This document shows, in pieces, positions 7,765 to 15,626 of a stretch of DNA of 64,000 nt (position 1 is the stretch's first letter; each line of letters opens with the position of its first letter). The notes under the pieces are model-generated. The model did not search any database, was not told the origin of the DNA, and was given only the letters and a program-made list of their open reading frames with translations. Source of the stretch: Leifsonia sp. NPDC080035 (GTDB lineage: Bacteria > Actinomycetota > Actinomycetes > Actinomycetales > Microbacteriaceae). The DNA is taken from contig NZ_CP157390.1 of assembly GCF_040050925.1 (NCBI RefSeq), forward strand, positions 1,116,001 to 1,180,000, given 5' to 3'. The translations under genes and the position numbers were made by a program.

Positions 7765-8814
7765 CTACGGGCGGACCAGCGTCTTGATCGCGCGGCGCTC
7801 GTCCATCGCGGCGTACGCCTCGGCGATGTCGGCGAGCGGCAGTTCCAGGTCGAAGACCTTGCCGGGCTCGATCGCGCCCGACCAGACGTCCTGCAGCAGC
7901 TCCTCGACGTAGTTGCGAACCGGGGCGACGCCGCCGTTCACGCCGATGTTGCTCTGGAAGAGCGGGCGCACCGGCAGCTCCGGACCGCCGTTCGGGACGC
8001 CGACGTAGCCGACCATGCCGCCGGGCCGGGCCGACCGGATCGCCTGGTCCATCGACTCCTTCGTCCCGACGGCCTCGAGCACGCAGTCCGCGCCGATCCC
8101 GTCGAAGAGCTCCTTCACGGCCGCGACGCCGGCATCCCCGCGCTCGGCGATGATGTCCGTCGCGCCGAACCGGCGCGCGAGCTCCTGCCGCGGTTCGTGC
8201 CGCGACATCGCGACGATCCGGGATGCGCCGAGCCGCGCCGAGGCGAGCACCGCGCACAGGCCCACCGCGCCGTCGCCCACGACGACGACCGTGCTGCCCT
8301 CGCGCACCCCGGCCGAGACGGCAGCGTGGTGGCCGGTTCCCATCACATCCGCGAGCGTCAGCAGGCTCGGGATGAGCTCCTCGCGCGGGTACTCCGGCGT
8401 CGCCACCAGGGAGCCGTCGGCATGCGGAACGCGCACCCGCTCGCCCTGGCCGCCGTCGGCGAACCCGCCCATGCGGTCGGCGGCGCCCCACCAGCCGCCG
8501 TGCAGGCACGACGTGCTGACGCCGTTGCGGCAGTTGACGCAGGTCATGTCGCAGTCGTAGAACGGCGCGATCACGAAGTCGCCAGGGGCGATGGTGCGCA
8601 CGTCAGCGCCCACCTGCTCCACGACGCCGACGAACTCGTGGCCGATCCGGCGCGGCTTCTCGGTGGGCGTGACGCCCCGGTACGGCCAGAGGTCCGAGCC
8701 GCAGACGCAGGCGGCGACGACGCGCACGATGGCGTCGCCCCCGGTGGAGAGGACGGGGTCGGGGACCTCCTCGAGACGGACGTCGCGTTCCCCGTGGATG
8801 ATGGTGGCAAGCAT
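7765..8814 (-). CDS. Zinc-dependent alcohol dehydrogenase family protein
   Basis: A 349-residue medium-chain dehydrogenase. The catalytic-zinc residues appear in VCGSDLW (Cys near 38) and GHEF (His/Glu near 58-59). The structural-zinc cysteines lie in DCDMTCVNCRNGVSTSC (near 88-103). The Rossmann motif VVVGDGAVGLCAV follows near 170. The segment GGWWGAADRMGGFADGGQGE is typical of the glutathione-independent formaldehyde/threonine-type branch found in actinobacteria. ATG 8814 has cggag four bases upstream. It lies 9 bp after the large surface-protein gene on the same strand, but the two have no obvious functional tie. The substrate is uncertain. Confidence 0.88.
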   Translation of the reverse strand: MLATIIHGERDVRLEEVPDPVLSTGGDAIVRVVAACVCGSDLWPYRGVTPTEKPRRIGHEFVGVVEQVGADVRTIAPGDFVIAPFYDCDMTCVNCRNGVSTSCLHGGWWGAADRMGGFADGGQGERVRVPHADGSLVATPEYPREELIPSLLTLADVMGTGHHAAVSAGVREGSTVVVVGDGAVGLCAVLASARLGASRIVAMSRHEPRQELARRFGATDIIAERGDAGVAAVKELFDGIGADCVLEAVGTKESMDQAIRSARPGGMVGYVGVPNGGPELPVRPLFQSNIGVNGGVAPVRNYVEELLQDVWSGAIEPGKVFDLELPLADIAEAYAAMDERRAIKTLVRP

Positions 8815-8823
8815 GCTCCGAGA

Positions 8824-11800
8824 CTACGCCCGGCGCACGCGCCTCCTCACCACGACGGCGACGCCCGCGGCCAGGAGCAGCACGGCCAGGAGGGCGATGC
8901 CGCCGACGTCGCTCCCGGTGCCGGCGAGGCCGCCGCCCGCGCCCGCCGGGGCTGCAGGCTCGCCCGCACCGCCACCCGAGCCGCCCGGGCCACCAGAGCC
9001 GCCACCGGTCCCGCCCGGCAGCAGCACCGCCGACCGGAGCACCCGCTCCGAGCCGTCCGGCGCCGTGCCGATCGCGAGCAGCGTGTGCGCTCCCGTGTAG
9101 CCGGCCGGGATGACGATCGTCGCCGTCGCGACCCCGTTCACGTCCGCATCCACCTGGGCGACGACGACGGGGGTCGAGTAGATGCCGAACGTCACCGGGG
9201 AGTCGGCGGCGAAGCCGGAGGCGGTCACGGTCAGCGACTGGCCGGGGACCGCGGTGCTCGGCACGCCGCCGAGCGGTCCGTCCGCGACGATCGGGACGGC
9301 GGGCAGCGGCCGGACAGGGGCGTTCGAGACCTCGAGCGTCAGCGTCTGGCTCCCGGCGCCGGCCGTCAGCGTCAGCGGGACGGAGCCCTCCGCATCCAGC
9401 GTCGTGCCTGTGATGGTCGCGGTACCGTCGCCGTTGTCCGTGAAGACCAGACCCGCCGGAAGCGTCCCCGCGACGCCGATCGCCGTGACCGCGGGATACG
9501 CGTGGCCCGTCGCGATCGCGAAGTCCACCTCGACGCCGCGCGTCACCTCCAGGCGCGATGCGCTGGTGAAGGTCGCGGCCTCGTCGACCGTGAGCACGAA
9601 CGCCTGCGTCGCCGCCGGGGAGCCGGCGCTCGCGCTGGTCACCGTGAGGGCATAGACCCCTCCCGTCCCTGCGTCCGGCGTGCCCGTGAGCACGCCGCTG
9701 CCGTCGCCGCGGTCGACGAAGCGCACGCCGCTCGGCAGCGCTCCCGACACCGCCAGGGTGCGGAGCGCCGGATACCCGGGCGCGGTCGTGATCGTGAACG
9801 AGCCGGATGCGCCGACCGTGAACGTCGTCGCGGCGGCGCTCGTGATCGCCGGCTGCTCCGGAACGGTCAGCACGAAGTCCTGCGTCGCGTCGGGCAGCGC
9901 ACCGTTGGCCGCGGTGATCGCGATCGGGTACGCCCCGCCGGAGCCCGCGGGCGGCGTTCCGGCGATCGTCGCCGTGCCGTCGCCATTGTCCGTGAAGCCC
10001 AGCCAGGAGGGGAGCGTCGTGCCCGTCCGCAGGGCGGGGACCGGCGATCCGGTCGTCGTCACCGTGAACGTGCCGGCGGAACCGATAGCGAACGAGGCTC
10101 CCGCCGCGCTCGTGATGCCCGGCGTCAGGGTGACCGTCAGGGTCGCCTCGGTGGATGCGCTGCCCGCCGTGCTCGTGAACGTCGCGCGGTAGCGGTTCCC
10201 GTTCTGCGCCAACGCGGCGCGGAAGCTCAGGGTCGGGGCGGTCTCGCCCGTGAGCTCGCGCCAGCTGCTGCCTCCGTCCTCGGAGACGAACCACTGGACG
10301 CCGGGGGCGGGGAAGCCGCTCGCCGCGGCGGTGAACGTCGCCGTCGCGCCGTCGCCGACGGTCTGGTTCGACGCGGCGAGCGTGATCGCCGGCGGCTCGG
10401 CGACGACGATGGTCAGCGGCGCCGCCGTCGACCCGGCGGCGCTGGTTGCGCCGACGGTGATCGGGAACGACCCGCCCGGCCCCGTCGGCGTTCCGGCGAT
10501 GCTCGCCGTTCCGTCGCCATTGTCGGTGAAGGCGAGCCCTGCCGGGAGCGTCCCGGTCCGGGTGAGGACCGGTACGGGGTAGGCGTGCGCGGTGGTCACG
10601 GTGAAGGAGACGGCGTCGCCGACGCGGGCGGCGGTCTCGGCGCTGCTCGTGACCCGCGGAGCCTCGAGGACGCTGATGGTGAGCGACTGCGTCGCGGGAG
10701 CGCCGACGCCGTTGGTCGCCGAGAGCGTGATCGTGGTGATCCCGCCCGTCCCCGGCGCGGGCGTCCCGGCGATCGTGGCCGAGCCGTTCCCGGCGTCGGT
10801 GAACGTGAGACCGGTGGGCAGCGGACCGCTCAGCGCGATCGGCGACGGCGTCGGGCGACCGGTCGTGGTGATCGTGAACGCGCCCGCGCTGCCGACGCGG
10901 AACTGCGCGCTGGGAGGGCTCGAGAACGCGGCGGTCTGGTTGAGCGAATACGGGATGGTGGCGACCACGCGGCCCGCGGAGTTGGTCGCGGCCACCGCCA
11001 GGGCGTAGTCCCCGGCCGGACCGGTCGGGGTGCCGGTGAGCGTCGCGGTGCCGTCGTGGTTGTCGGTCAGGCTCAGCCCCGCGGGCGCCGCGGTGTCAAG
11101 GGCGAGCGCGGGAGTCGGGTAGCCGCTCGCCGAGATCACGGACGACTGGGGCCGGCCGACCACACCGGTCAGCGGCGTCGAGGCGATCGCCGGCGGGGCG
11201 TACACCCCGATCGCGACTGCGGCGCTGGCGCCGGCGCCGGCGAGCGCCGCGGTCACGGTGCCGGTCCCCGGGCTCGCCGAGGTGAACGTGGTGGATGCGG
11301 TGCCCGCGGCGAGCGCGGACGTGCCCGGCGAGACGGTCGCACCGGCGATCCCGTTCGCGGTCCAGGCGACGTCGGTCCCTGCGAAGGCGCCGAGCTTCGT
11401 CGCGGGGACGGCCGCGCCTGCGGAGTCGACGAGGAGGCTCGCGGTCACGGTCGTGCTCGTGGCGGGCTGGACGAGCGGATTCGCGGCCGCGGTCGCGGTC
11501 AGGGTGAGGTACGGCGACGTGGTGGCCGGCCCCGAGACGGCGTCGCAGCCGCTCGCGCCCGGCGCTCCCCCGCATCCCCACCAGTTCTCGGTGGCCGCAG
11601 CCTGCCCGCCGAGCAGGGCGAGGGCCACGCCGTTGTCGCCGGCGAACCGGTTGTACTGGGCGGTCAGCGCGCCTCCGCTCACCGCGATGGCCGAACCGTC
11701 CGCCGTGGCGTTGCGGTTCCCGCCGAAGGTCGAGCCGGTCAGGGTGAGCTTCCCGCTCTCCAGCAGGATTGCCGAGCCGCGGAAGCGGCCCGTGCCCGCG

Positions 11801-12651
11801 TTGACGGTGTTGCCGGTGAAGGTGCTGTCCGTGATCGTGAACGTGACGCCGCTGGCGGCGGTGTCGGCGACGTCGACGGCGGCGCCACCGGTGAGCCCGG
11901 TGGCCGTCGCGCTGTTGCCGGTGAACGTGCTGCCGTCGATGCGGAGGCCCTGACCGGTCGACTGCACGGACTGGTAGGCGATCGCGCCGCCGGAACTGGT
12001 GCCCGCGTCGTTGCCGGTGAAGGTGCTGTTCGTCACCGTGAGCGAGCCACCGGCGAACTGCACGGCGCCTCCGGGGGCGGCCGTGGAACCGCCGGAGGTG
12101 TTCGCGCGGTTGCCGCTGAAGGTCGAGTTCCGGATGACCAGCGCGTCTGCGGGTGCGCTCGGGTCCGGCGAGCCGCCGAGCACCGCGCCGCCGCCGTAGA
12201 CATCGTCGACGCCCCCCGAAACGGTGAGGCCGTCCAATGTCACGGCGACGCCGCCGATCATCGCCGGGTCGAGCAGGAACACCTGGTGCTCGCCGTCCCC
12301 GGTGATCGTCGACGAGCTCGTTCCCTGGATGGTGATGTCCGCGCCCGGCTGCGTGCCGACCGGCAGCGTCCCGCCCGTGAGGGCGTAGGAGCCGGAAGGC
12401 ACGTCGACGACCTGTGCACCGCCGCGGTTGTTCGCGACGCAGATCGCGCTGCGCAAGGTGACGGGCGAGGAGAGGGTGAGGATGCCGGGCGACGTGCACG
12501 CTCCGGTCGCATCCCCGTCCGCCGTGGTCCCGACCGTGATCGTCGCGTCCGCCGCCTGGGCGGGCGCCGCGGTGCCGAGCAGGGCGGCGAGGACGGAGAC
12601 GACGACCGCCGCGGCGGTCAGCCCGAGGCGGCGTGGAGCGGAAGACGGCAT
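8824..12651 (-). CDS. Large cell-wall-anchored protein: beta-helix plus Ig repeats
   Basis: A 1275-residue surface protein. It begins with a signal peptide ending APAQA. About residues 35-360 form a right-handed beta-helix with repeated STFTGN-type turns (five or so copies). A Big-like domain follows (about 375-470). Then come six putative Ig (He_PIG) modules marked by LPAGLxFTDNGDGTATIxGTP, interrupted by one Ig-like domain containing VQWFVSEDGGSSWREL. The C-terminus is a Gly-rich linker, LAGTG, a hydrophobic helix and RRRVRRA, the signature of a sortase substrate. LAxTG is the signal recognised by class E sortases in GC-rich actinobacteria. Role: adhesion, or binding or processing of polysaccharide (inferred). 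No sortase gene is in the window. Confidence 0.88.
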   Translation of the reverse strand: MPSSAPRRLGLTAAAVVVSVLAALLGTAAPAQAADATITVGTTADGDATGACTSPGILTLSSPVTLRSAICVANNRGGAQVVDVPSGSYALTGGTLPVGTQPGADITIQGTSSSTITGDGEHQVFLLDPAMIGGVAVTLDGLTVSGGVDDVYGGGAVLGGSPDPSAPADALVIRNSTFSGNRANTSGGSTAAPGGAVQFAGGSLTVTNSTFTGNDAGTSSGGAIAYQSVQSTGQGLRIDGSTFTGNSATATGLTGGAAVDVADTAASGVTFTITDSTFTGNTVNAGTGRFRGSAILLESGKLTLTGSTFGGNRNATADGSAIAVSGGALTAQYNRFAGDNGVALALLGGQAAATENWWGCGGAPGASGCDAVSGPATTSPYLTLTATAAANPLVQPATSTTVTASLLVDSAGAAVPATKLGAFAGTDVAWTANGIAGATVSPGTSALAAGTASTTFTSASPGTGTVTAALAGAGASAAVAIGVYAPPAIASTPLTGVVGRPQSSVISASGYPTPALALDTAAPAGLSLTDNHDGTATLTGTPTGPAGDYALAVAATNSAGRVVATIPYSLNQTAAFSSPPSAQFRVGSAGAFTITTTGRPTPSPIALSGPLPTGLTFTDAGNGSATIAGTPAPGTGGITTITLSATNGVGAPATQSLTISVLEAPRVTSSAETAARVGDAVSFTVTTAHAYPVPVLTRTGTLPAGLAFTDNGDGTASIAGTPTGPGGSFPITVGATSAAGSTAAPLTIVVAEPPAITLAASNQTVGDGATATFTAAASGFPAPGVQWFVSEDGGSSWRELTGETAPTLSFRAALAQNGNRYRATFTSTAGSASTEATLTVTLTPGITSAAGASFAIGSAGTFTVTTTGSPVPALRTGTTLPSWLGFTDNGDGTATIAGTPPAGSGGAYPIAITAANGALPDATQDFVLTVPEQPAITSAAATTFTVGASGSFTITTAPGYPALRTLAVSGALPSGVRFVDRGDGSGVLTGTPDAGTGGVYALTVTSASAGSPAATQAFVLTVDEAATFTSASRLEVTRGVEVDFAIATGHAYPAVTAIGVAGTLPAGLVFTDNGDGTATITGTTLDAEGSVPLTLTAGAGSQTLTLEVSNAPVRPLPAVPIVADGPLGGVPSTAVPGQSLTVTASGFAADSPVTFGIYSTPVVVAQVDADVNGVATATIVIPAGYTGAHTLLAIGTAPDGSERVLRSAVLLPGGTGGGSGGPGGSGGGAGEPAAPAGAGGGLAGTGSDVGGIALLAVLLLAAGVAVVVRRRVRRA

Positions 12652-12869
12652 GGAGGTCTGCTCCTCGCGGGGAGCGCGCGGGGGCGCGCGTGAATCGGGT
12701 GGGGGTGCCGGCGCGGTCGGGCGATGGCTGTCATGATGCTATCGGCGCGCGGCACCGGCGCGTTGTCCCCTTTCTGTGGGCCAGAGCGGCACTCGCCGGA
12801 TGCCCTAAGCTCGCATCCAGGCTCCGCGCGACCCCCGACCTGGCGCGGAGCATCCAGGAAGGACAGCCC

Positions 12870-13301
12870 GTGCCCGAGGTGTCGCGCCGCGTCGTGATGA
12901 CATCCGCGCTGGGCGGCATCGGTGTCGCGGTCGCCGCCTCGCTGCCCGCCGCCCCCGCGATCGCACGCGCCGTGCTGCCGGCGAACGGGGCCGAGTCCGG
13001 TGCCGACGCCGCGCCGGTCCGCTCGCTGTTCTCGCCGCACGTCGGCCGGACGTTCCGCGCCGTCGACGGCGACCGCGACCTGACGCTCACCCTCGACGCC
13101 GTTCAGGACCTGGCCCCCGACGGCGCGCCCGGCGACGAGAATCGCTTCGTCCTGCTGTTCTCCGCCCGCGGGAGCACCGCCGCGGACGGCATCTACCGGC
13201 TCACCCGCTCGGGTGTGCCCGGGGTCGCGCTCTTCCTCAACCCGATCGGCCCGCGGGGCACGACGCGCACGATGCAGGCCATCGTGAACCGGACGGCGTG
13301 A
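12870..13301 (+). CDS. DUF6916-like protein with Tat-like signal
   Basis: A 143-residue protein. The N-terminus SRRVVM followed by ALGGIGVAVAASLPAAPAIARA looks like a twin-arginine or Sec signal with an AxA end. The mature ~90 residues (HVGRTFRAV, LTLTLDAVQDL, ENRFVLLFSARG, GIYRLTRSGVPGVALFLNPIG) match the small beta domain I recall as DUF6916. The GTG start at 12870 is set by aggaaggac upstream, and the signal begins right there. The next gene starts on the last base of its stop (TGATG), so the five following genes form one coupled operon. The smaller protein at 13762 is a paralogue of the mature part. Function unknown. Confidence 0.75.
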   Translation: MPEVSRRVVMTSALGGIGVAVAASLPAAPAIARAVLPANGAESGADAAPVRSLFSPHVGRTFRAVDGDRDLTLTLDAVQDLAPDGAPGDENRFVLLFSARGSTAADGIYRLTRSGVPGVALFLNPIGPRGTTRTMQAIVNRTA

Positions 13302-13765
13302 TGGCGCTGCGCACGGTCGAGCTGCGTCCGGCGACCGACGCCGACGCCGCGTTCCTCGAACGGGTCTTCCTCGACGTGCGGCGGGACGAGTTCCCAGGCG
13401 TCCCCGAGTCGGAGCTCGCGCCCATCCTCGCGCTGCAGCTGCGTGCGCACACCGCCGAGCTGACCGCACGTCACCCGCGCGCCGAGACCTCGATCATCCT
13501 GGACGGCGGCGAGCCGGTGGGGACGGTGACCGTCGACCGCGACGGCTCCCGGATGCACCTGGTCGACATCGCCGTGCTCGCCGAGCACCGCGGCCGCGGC
13601 GTCGCCTCCACCGTCCTCTCCGGGCTCATCGACGACGGGGAGCACATCACGCTGTCGGTGTGGGCGCTGAATGCCGGCGCCCGGCGCCTCTACGAGCGGC
13701 TCGGCTTCGCCGTCGTCGCCGAGCAGTTCGGCTACGTCCTGATGGCGACGGGGGTCGACGGATGA
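13301..13765 (+). CDS. GNAT family N-acetyltransferase
   Basis: A 154-residue acetyltransferase. The acetyl-CoA pyrophosphate loop motif is EHRGRGVAS (near 97-105), preceded by the strand LVDIAVL. It is followed by the ALNAGARRLYERLGF segment typical of GNAT enzymes. ATG 13301 overlaps the preceding stop by one base, and its own stop overlaps the next gene by four bases. Its place between two DUF6916-like genes and three collar genes is notable. It may acetylate a product of the operon, but no substrate can be named. Confidence 0.88.
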   Translation: MALRTVELRPATDADAAFLERVFLDVRRDEFPGVPESELAPILALQLRAHTAELTARHPRAETSIILDGGEPVGTVTVDRDGSRMHLVDIAVLAEHRGRGVASTVLSGLIDDGEHITLSVWALNAGARRLYERLGFAVVAEQFGYVLMATGVDG

Positions 13766-14058
13766 CCGCGTACGACCGCTGGGCCGCTGTCGCGGGCACG
13801 GACTTCGACGCCGCGACCGCGGACGGCGAGCGGCACCGCATCCGGCTGGCCGAGGTGAGCGAGGCGCAGCGCACGAGCGGCTGGCTGAGCTTCACGCTGC
13901 GGTTCGACGCGCCGGCGCAGGCACCCGCCGAGCAGCAGACCTACGAGCTGACCGGGGCCGGTATCGCCGAGCCGGTCTTCCTCGTGCCCGTCGGCCGCAC
14001 CGCCGACGGTCTGAGCCTGGAGGCCGTCTTCACCGTGCCGGACGAGGAGGAGTCATGA
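13762..14058 (+). CDS. Small DUF6916-like protein
   Basis: A 98-residue protein without a signal peptide. Its pattern runs AVAGTDFDAATADGERHRIR, then LAEVSEAQR, GWLSFTLRFDAPAQ, QTYELTGAGIAEPVFLVPVG and LEAVFTVP. It parallels the mature part of the protein at 12870 segment by segment, so the two are diverged paralogues. It is probably cytoplasmic. The ATGA overlap with the GNAT gene and a 4-bp overlap with the first collar gene indicate coupled translation. In my recollection this domain often sits beside tail-collar proteins, which fits here. Function unknown. Confidence 0.72.
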   Translation: MTAYDRWAAVAGTDFDAATADGERHRIRLAEVSEAQRTSGWLSFTLRFDAPAQAPAEQQTYELTGAGIAEPVFLVPVGRTADGLSLEAVFTVPDEEES

Positions 14059-14573
14059 GCGATCCGTACATCGGGGAGATCCGGATGTTCGCGGGCACCT
14101 TCGAGCCCCAAGGCTGGATGTTCTGCCAGGGCCAGACCCTCTCCGTCGCGGCGTACCCGGCGCTGTTCAGCCTGCTCGGCACGTACTACGGCGGTGACGG
14201 CGTCACGACGTTCGCCCTCCCCGACCTCCGCGGCCGCTTCCCGGTCGGCACCGGGCAGGGCGGCGGTCGGTCCAGCTACCAGCTGGGGCAGTATGGCGGG
14301 GCGCAGAGCGTGACGGTCATCGCCCCGCAGATCCCCTCCCACAGCCACAGCGTCGCTGCGGCCGACTCCCCCACCACGACGAGCGCCGCGGGGGCCTTCC
14401 CGGCGGGCTGGGCCGACGCGCCCTACAGCTCGACCGCGCCGTCGACGGCGCTCGCACCGGTGCAGCTCGCGCAGAGCGGGGGCACGCTGCCGCACGAGAA
14501 CCGGCAGCCCTACCTGGCGATGAACTTCATCATCTGCATCGACGGCATCTTCCCCAGCCGAGAGGACGCCTGA
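14055..14573 (+). CDS. Phage tail collar domain protein 1 (MDP type)
   Basis: A 172-residue protein of the tail-collar or microcystin-dependent-protein type. Its conserved run is IGEIRMFAGTFEPQGWMFCQG, then LFSLLGTYYGGDGVTTFALPDLRGRFPVGTG (each read in parts), then HSHSVAAADSP, and the end LPHENRQPYLAMNFIICIDGIFPS. The first half is the collar fold from phage short tail fibres. The second half is a variable Ala/Ser/Thr-rich domain. No phage structural genes surround it, so it is a domesticated or independent family member. It is the first of three tandem paralogues. gaggagg precedes ATG 14055. Confidence 0.9.
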   Translation: MSDPYIGEIRMFAGTFEPQGWMFCQGQTLSVAAYPALFSLLGTYYGGDGVTTFALPDLRGRFPVGTGQGGGRSSYQLGQYGGAQSVTVIAPQIPSHSHSVAAADSPTTTSAAGAFPAGWADAPYSSTAPSTALAPVQLAQSGGTLPHENRQPYLAMNFIICIDGIFPSREDA

Positions 14574-15070
14574 TGGGCACACCGTTCCTGGGGGAGATCC
14601 GCGTGGTCGCCTTCGCGTACGCCCCGCGGGGCTGGGCGTTCTGCGCAGGACAGCTGCTGCCGATCAGCCAGAACCAGGCGCTGTTCGCCCTGCTCGGCAC
14701 CACCTACGGCGGCGACGGGGTCACCACCTTCCAGCTGCCCGATCTGCGCGGCAGGGTGCCCGTCCACACGGGGAACGGACACACCCTCGGCGAGGTCGGC
14801 GGCGAGGAGGCGCACACGCTCACCGTGGCGGAGCTGCCGCGGCACAACCACGGGATGTCGGTCGCCGCGTCCGCCACCGTCATGACGCCGAGCGGGGCGG
14901 CTGTGCTCGCGCAGCCGGGCAAGGCGGCCTACGCCCCCGCCGCGTCGACAACGCTCTCGCCCCTGACGGTCGCCCCGACCGGCGGCGGGCTGCCGCACGA
15001 GAACATGGCGCCGTACCTGGCGCTCACCTACGTCATCGCCCTGCAGGGCGTCTTCCCGTCCCGGAACTGA
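14573..15070 (+). CDS. Phage tail collar domain protein 2 (MDP type)
   Basis: A 165-residue paralogue of its neighbours. It has FLGEIRVVAFAYAPRGWAFC, LLGTTYGGDGVTTFQLPDLRG, a HNHGMSVAASATV turn and the end LPHENMAPYLALTYVIALQG. The start shares one base with the previous stop (TGATG). The central 110-145 region differs from the paralogues, as expected for the exposed variable part. It lacks a signal peptide, so export, if any, must use another route. The role is not known. Trimeric fibre-like assembly is typical of collar domains. Confidence 0.9.
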   Translation: MGTPFLGEIRVVAFAYAPRGWAFCAGQLLPISQNQALFALLGTTYGGDGVTTFQLPDLRGRVPVHTGNGHTLGEVGGEEAHTLTVAELPRHNHGMSVAASATVMTPSGAAVLAQPGKAAYAPAASTTLSPLTVAPTGGGLPHENMAPYLALTYVIALQGVFPSRN

Positions 15071-15079
15071 GGCACACCG

Positions 15080-15607
15080 ATGAGTGACCCCTTCATCGCC
15101 GAGATTCGGCTCGTACCCTACGACTACGCTCCGCGTGGCTGGGCGTTCTGCGACGGCCAGCTCCTCTCCATCGCGCAGAACACCGCGCTGTACGCGCTGC
15201 TCGGCAACACCTACGGCGGCGACGGGCGCTCGAACTTCGCGCTGCCGAACCTGCAGGGGCGAACGGTCCTCGGCGCCGGCACCGACAGCACCGGGTTCCC
15301 GCACGCGCTCGGCGAGTCAGCCGGCGCCGAGAGCGTCGCCCTGCTCAGCATCGAGATGCCCGCGCACTCCCACACCGTGCGGGTGACCGCGGCGGCCGGA
15401 ACGACGGGCGCGCCCTCCGGTGCCTCGTTCGCGATGCCGCGGGTCGGACGCACGCCGGAGGCCGCCTACGGCACGACCCCGGCGGTGCCGCTCCACCCGG
15501 GCACGGTCGGTCAGGCAGGCTCCGGCCAGCCGCACAACAACATGCAGCCCTACCTCGTGCTGCACTACATCATCGCCCTGCAGGGGATCTTCCCGCCGCG
15601 GAACTGA
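15080..15607 (+). CDS. Phage tail collar domain protein 3 (MDP type)
   Basis: A 175-residue third paralogue. It shows FIAEIRLVPYDYAPRGWAFC, LLGNTYGGDGRSNFALPNLQG, the HSHTVRVTAAAG turn and the end QPHNNMQPYLVLHYIIALQG. It starts nine bases after the second collar gene, and its stop codon lies inside a strong hairpin that closes the operon. Pairwise, copies 2 and 3 look closer to each other than to copy 1 in the N-terminal segment (APRGWAFC in both). Confidence 0.9.
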   Translation: MSDPFIAEIRLVPYDYAPRGWAFCDGQLLSIAQNTALYALLGNTYGGDGRSNFALPNLQGRTVLGAGTDSTGFPHALGESAGAESVALLSIEMPAHSHTVRVTAAAGTTGAPSGASFAMPRVGRTPEAAYGTTPAVPLHPGTVGQAGSGQPHNNMQPYLVLHYIIALQGIFPPRN

Positions 15608-15621
15608 GCCCCGCGGCGGGA
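15591..15621. terminator. Hairpin overlapping the last collar stop codon
   Basis: A perfect 11-bp stem, tcccgccgcgg (15591-15601) and ccgcggcggga (15611-15621), has a 9-nt loop that contains the TGA of the third collar gene. It lies between two convergent genes and probably ends the collar operon and the opposing clpB transcript. Confidence 0.7.
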
Positions 15622-15626
15622 GCGCG

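Noticed and set aside
8197..12693. A plus-strand open frame of about 1,500 codons opposite the surface protein
   Set aside because: It is antisense to a gene with signal peptide, repeats and sorting signal. Its product is Arg/Gly/Ala-rich with no domain, typical of a third-position GC shadow.
14055..15607. A prophage or tailocin
   Set aside because: Only collar-domain proteins are present. There is no sheath, tube, baseplate, holin, integrase or att-like repeat around them.
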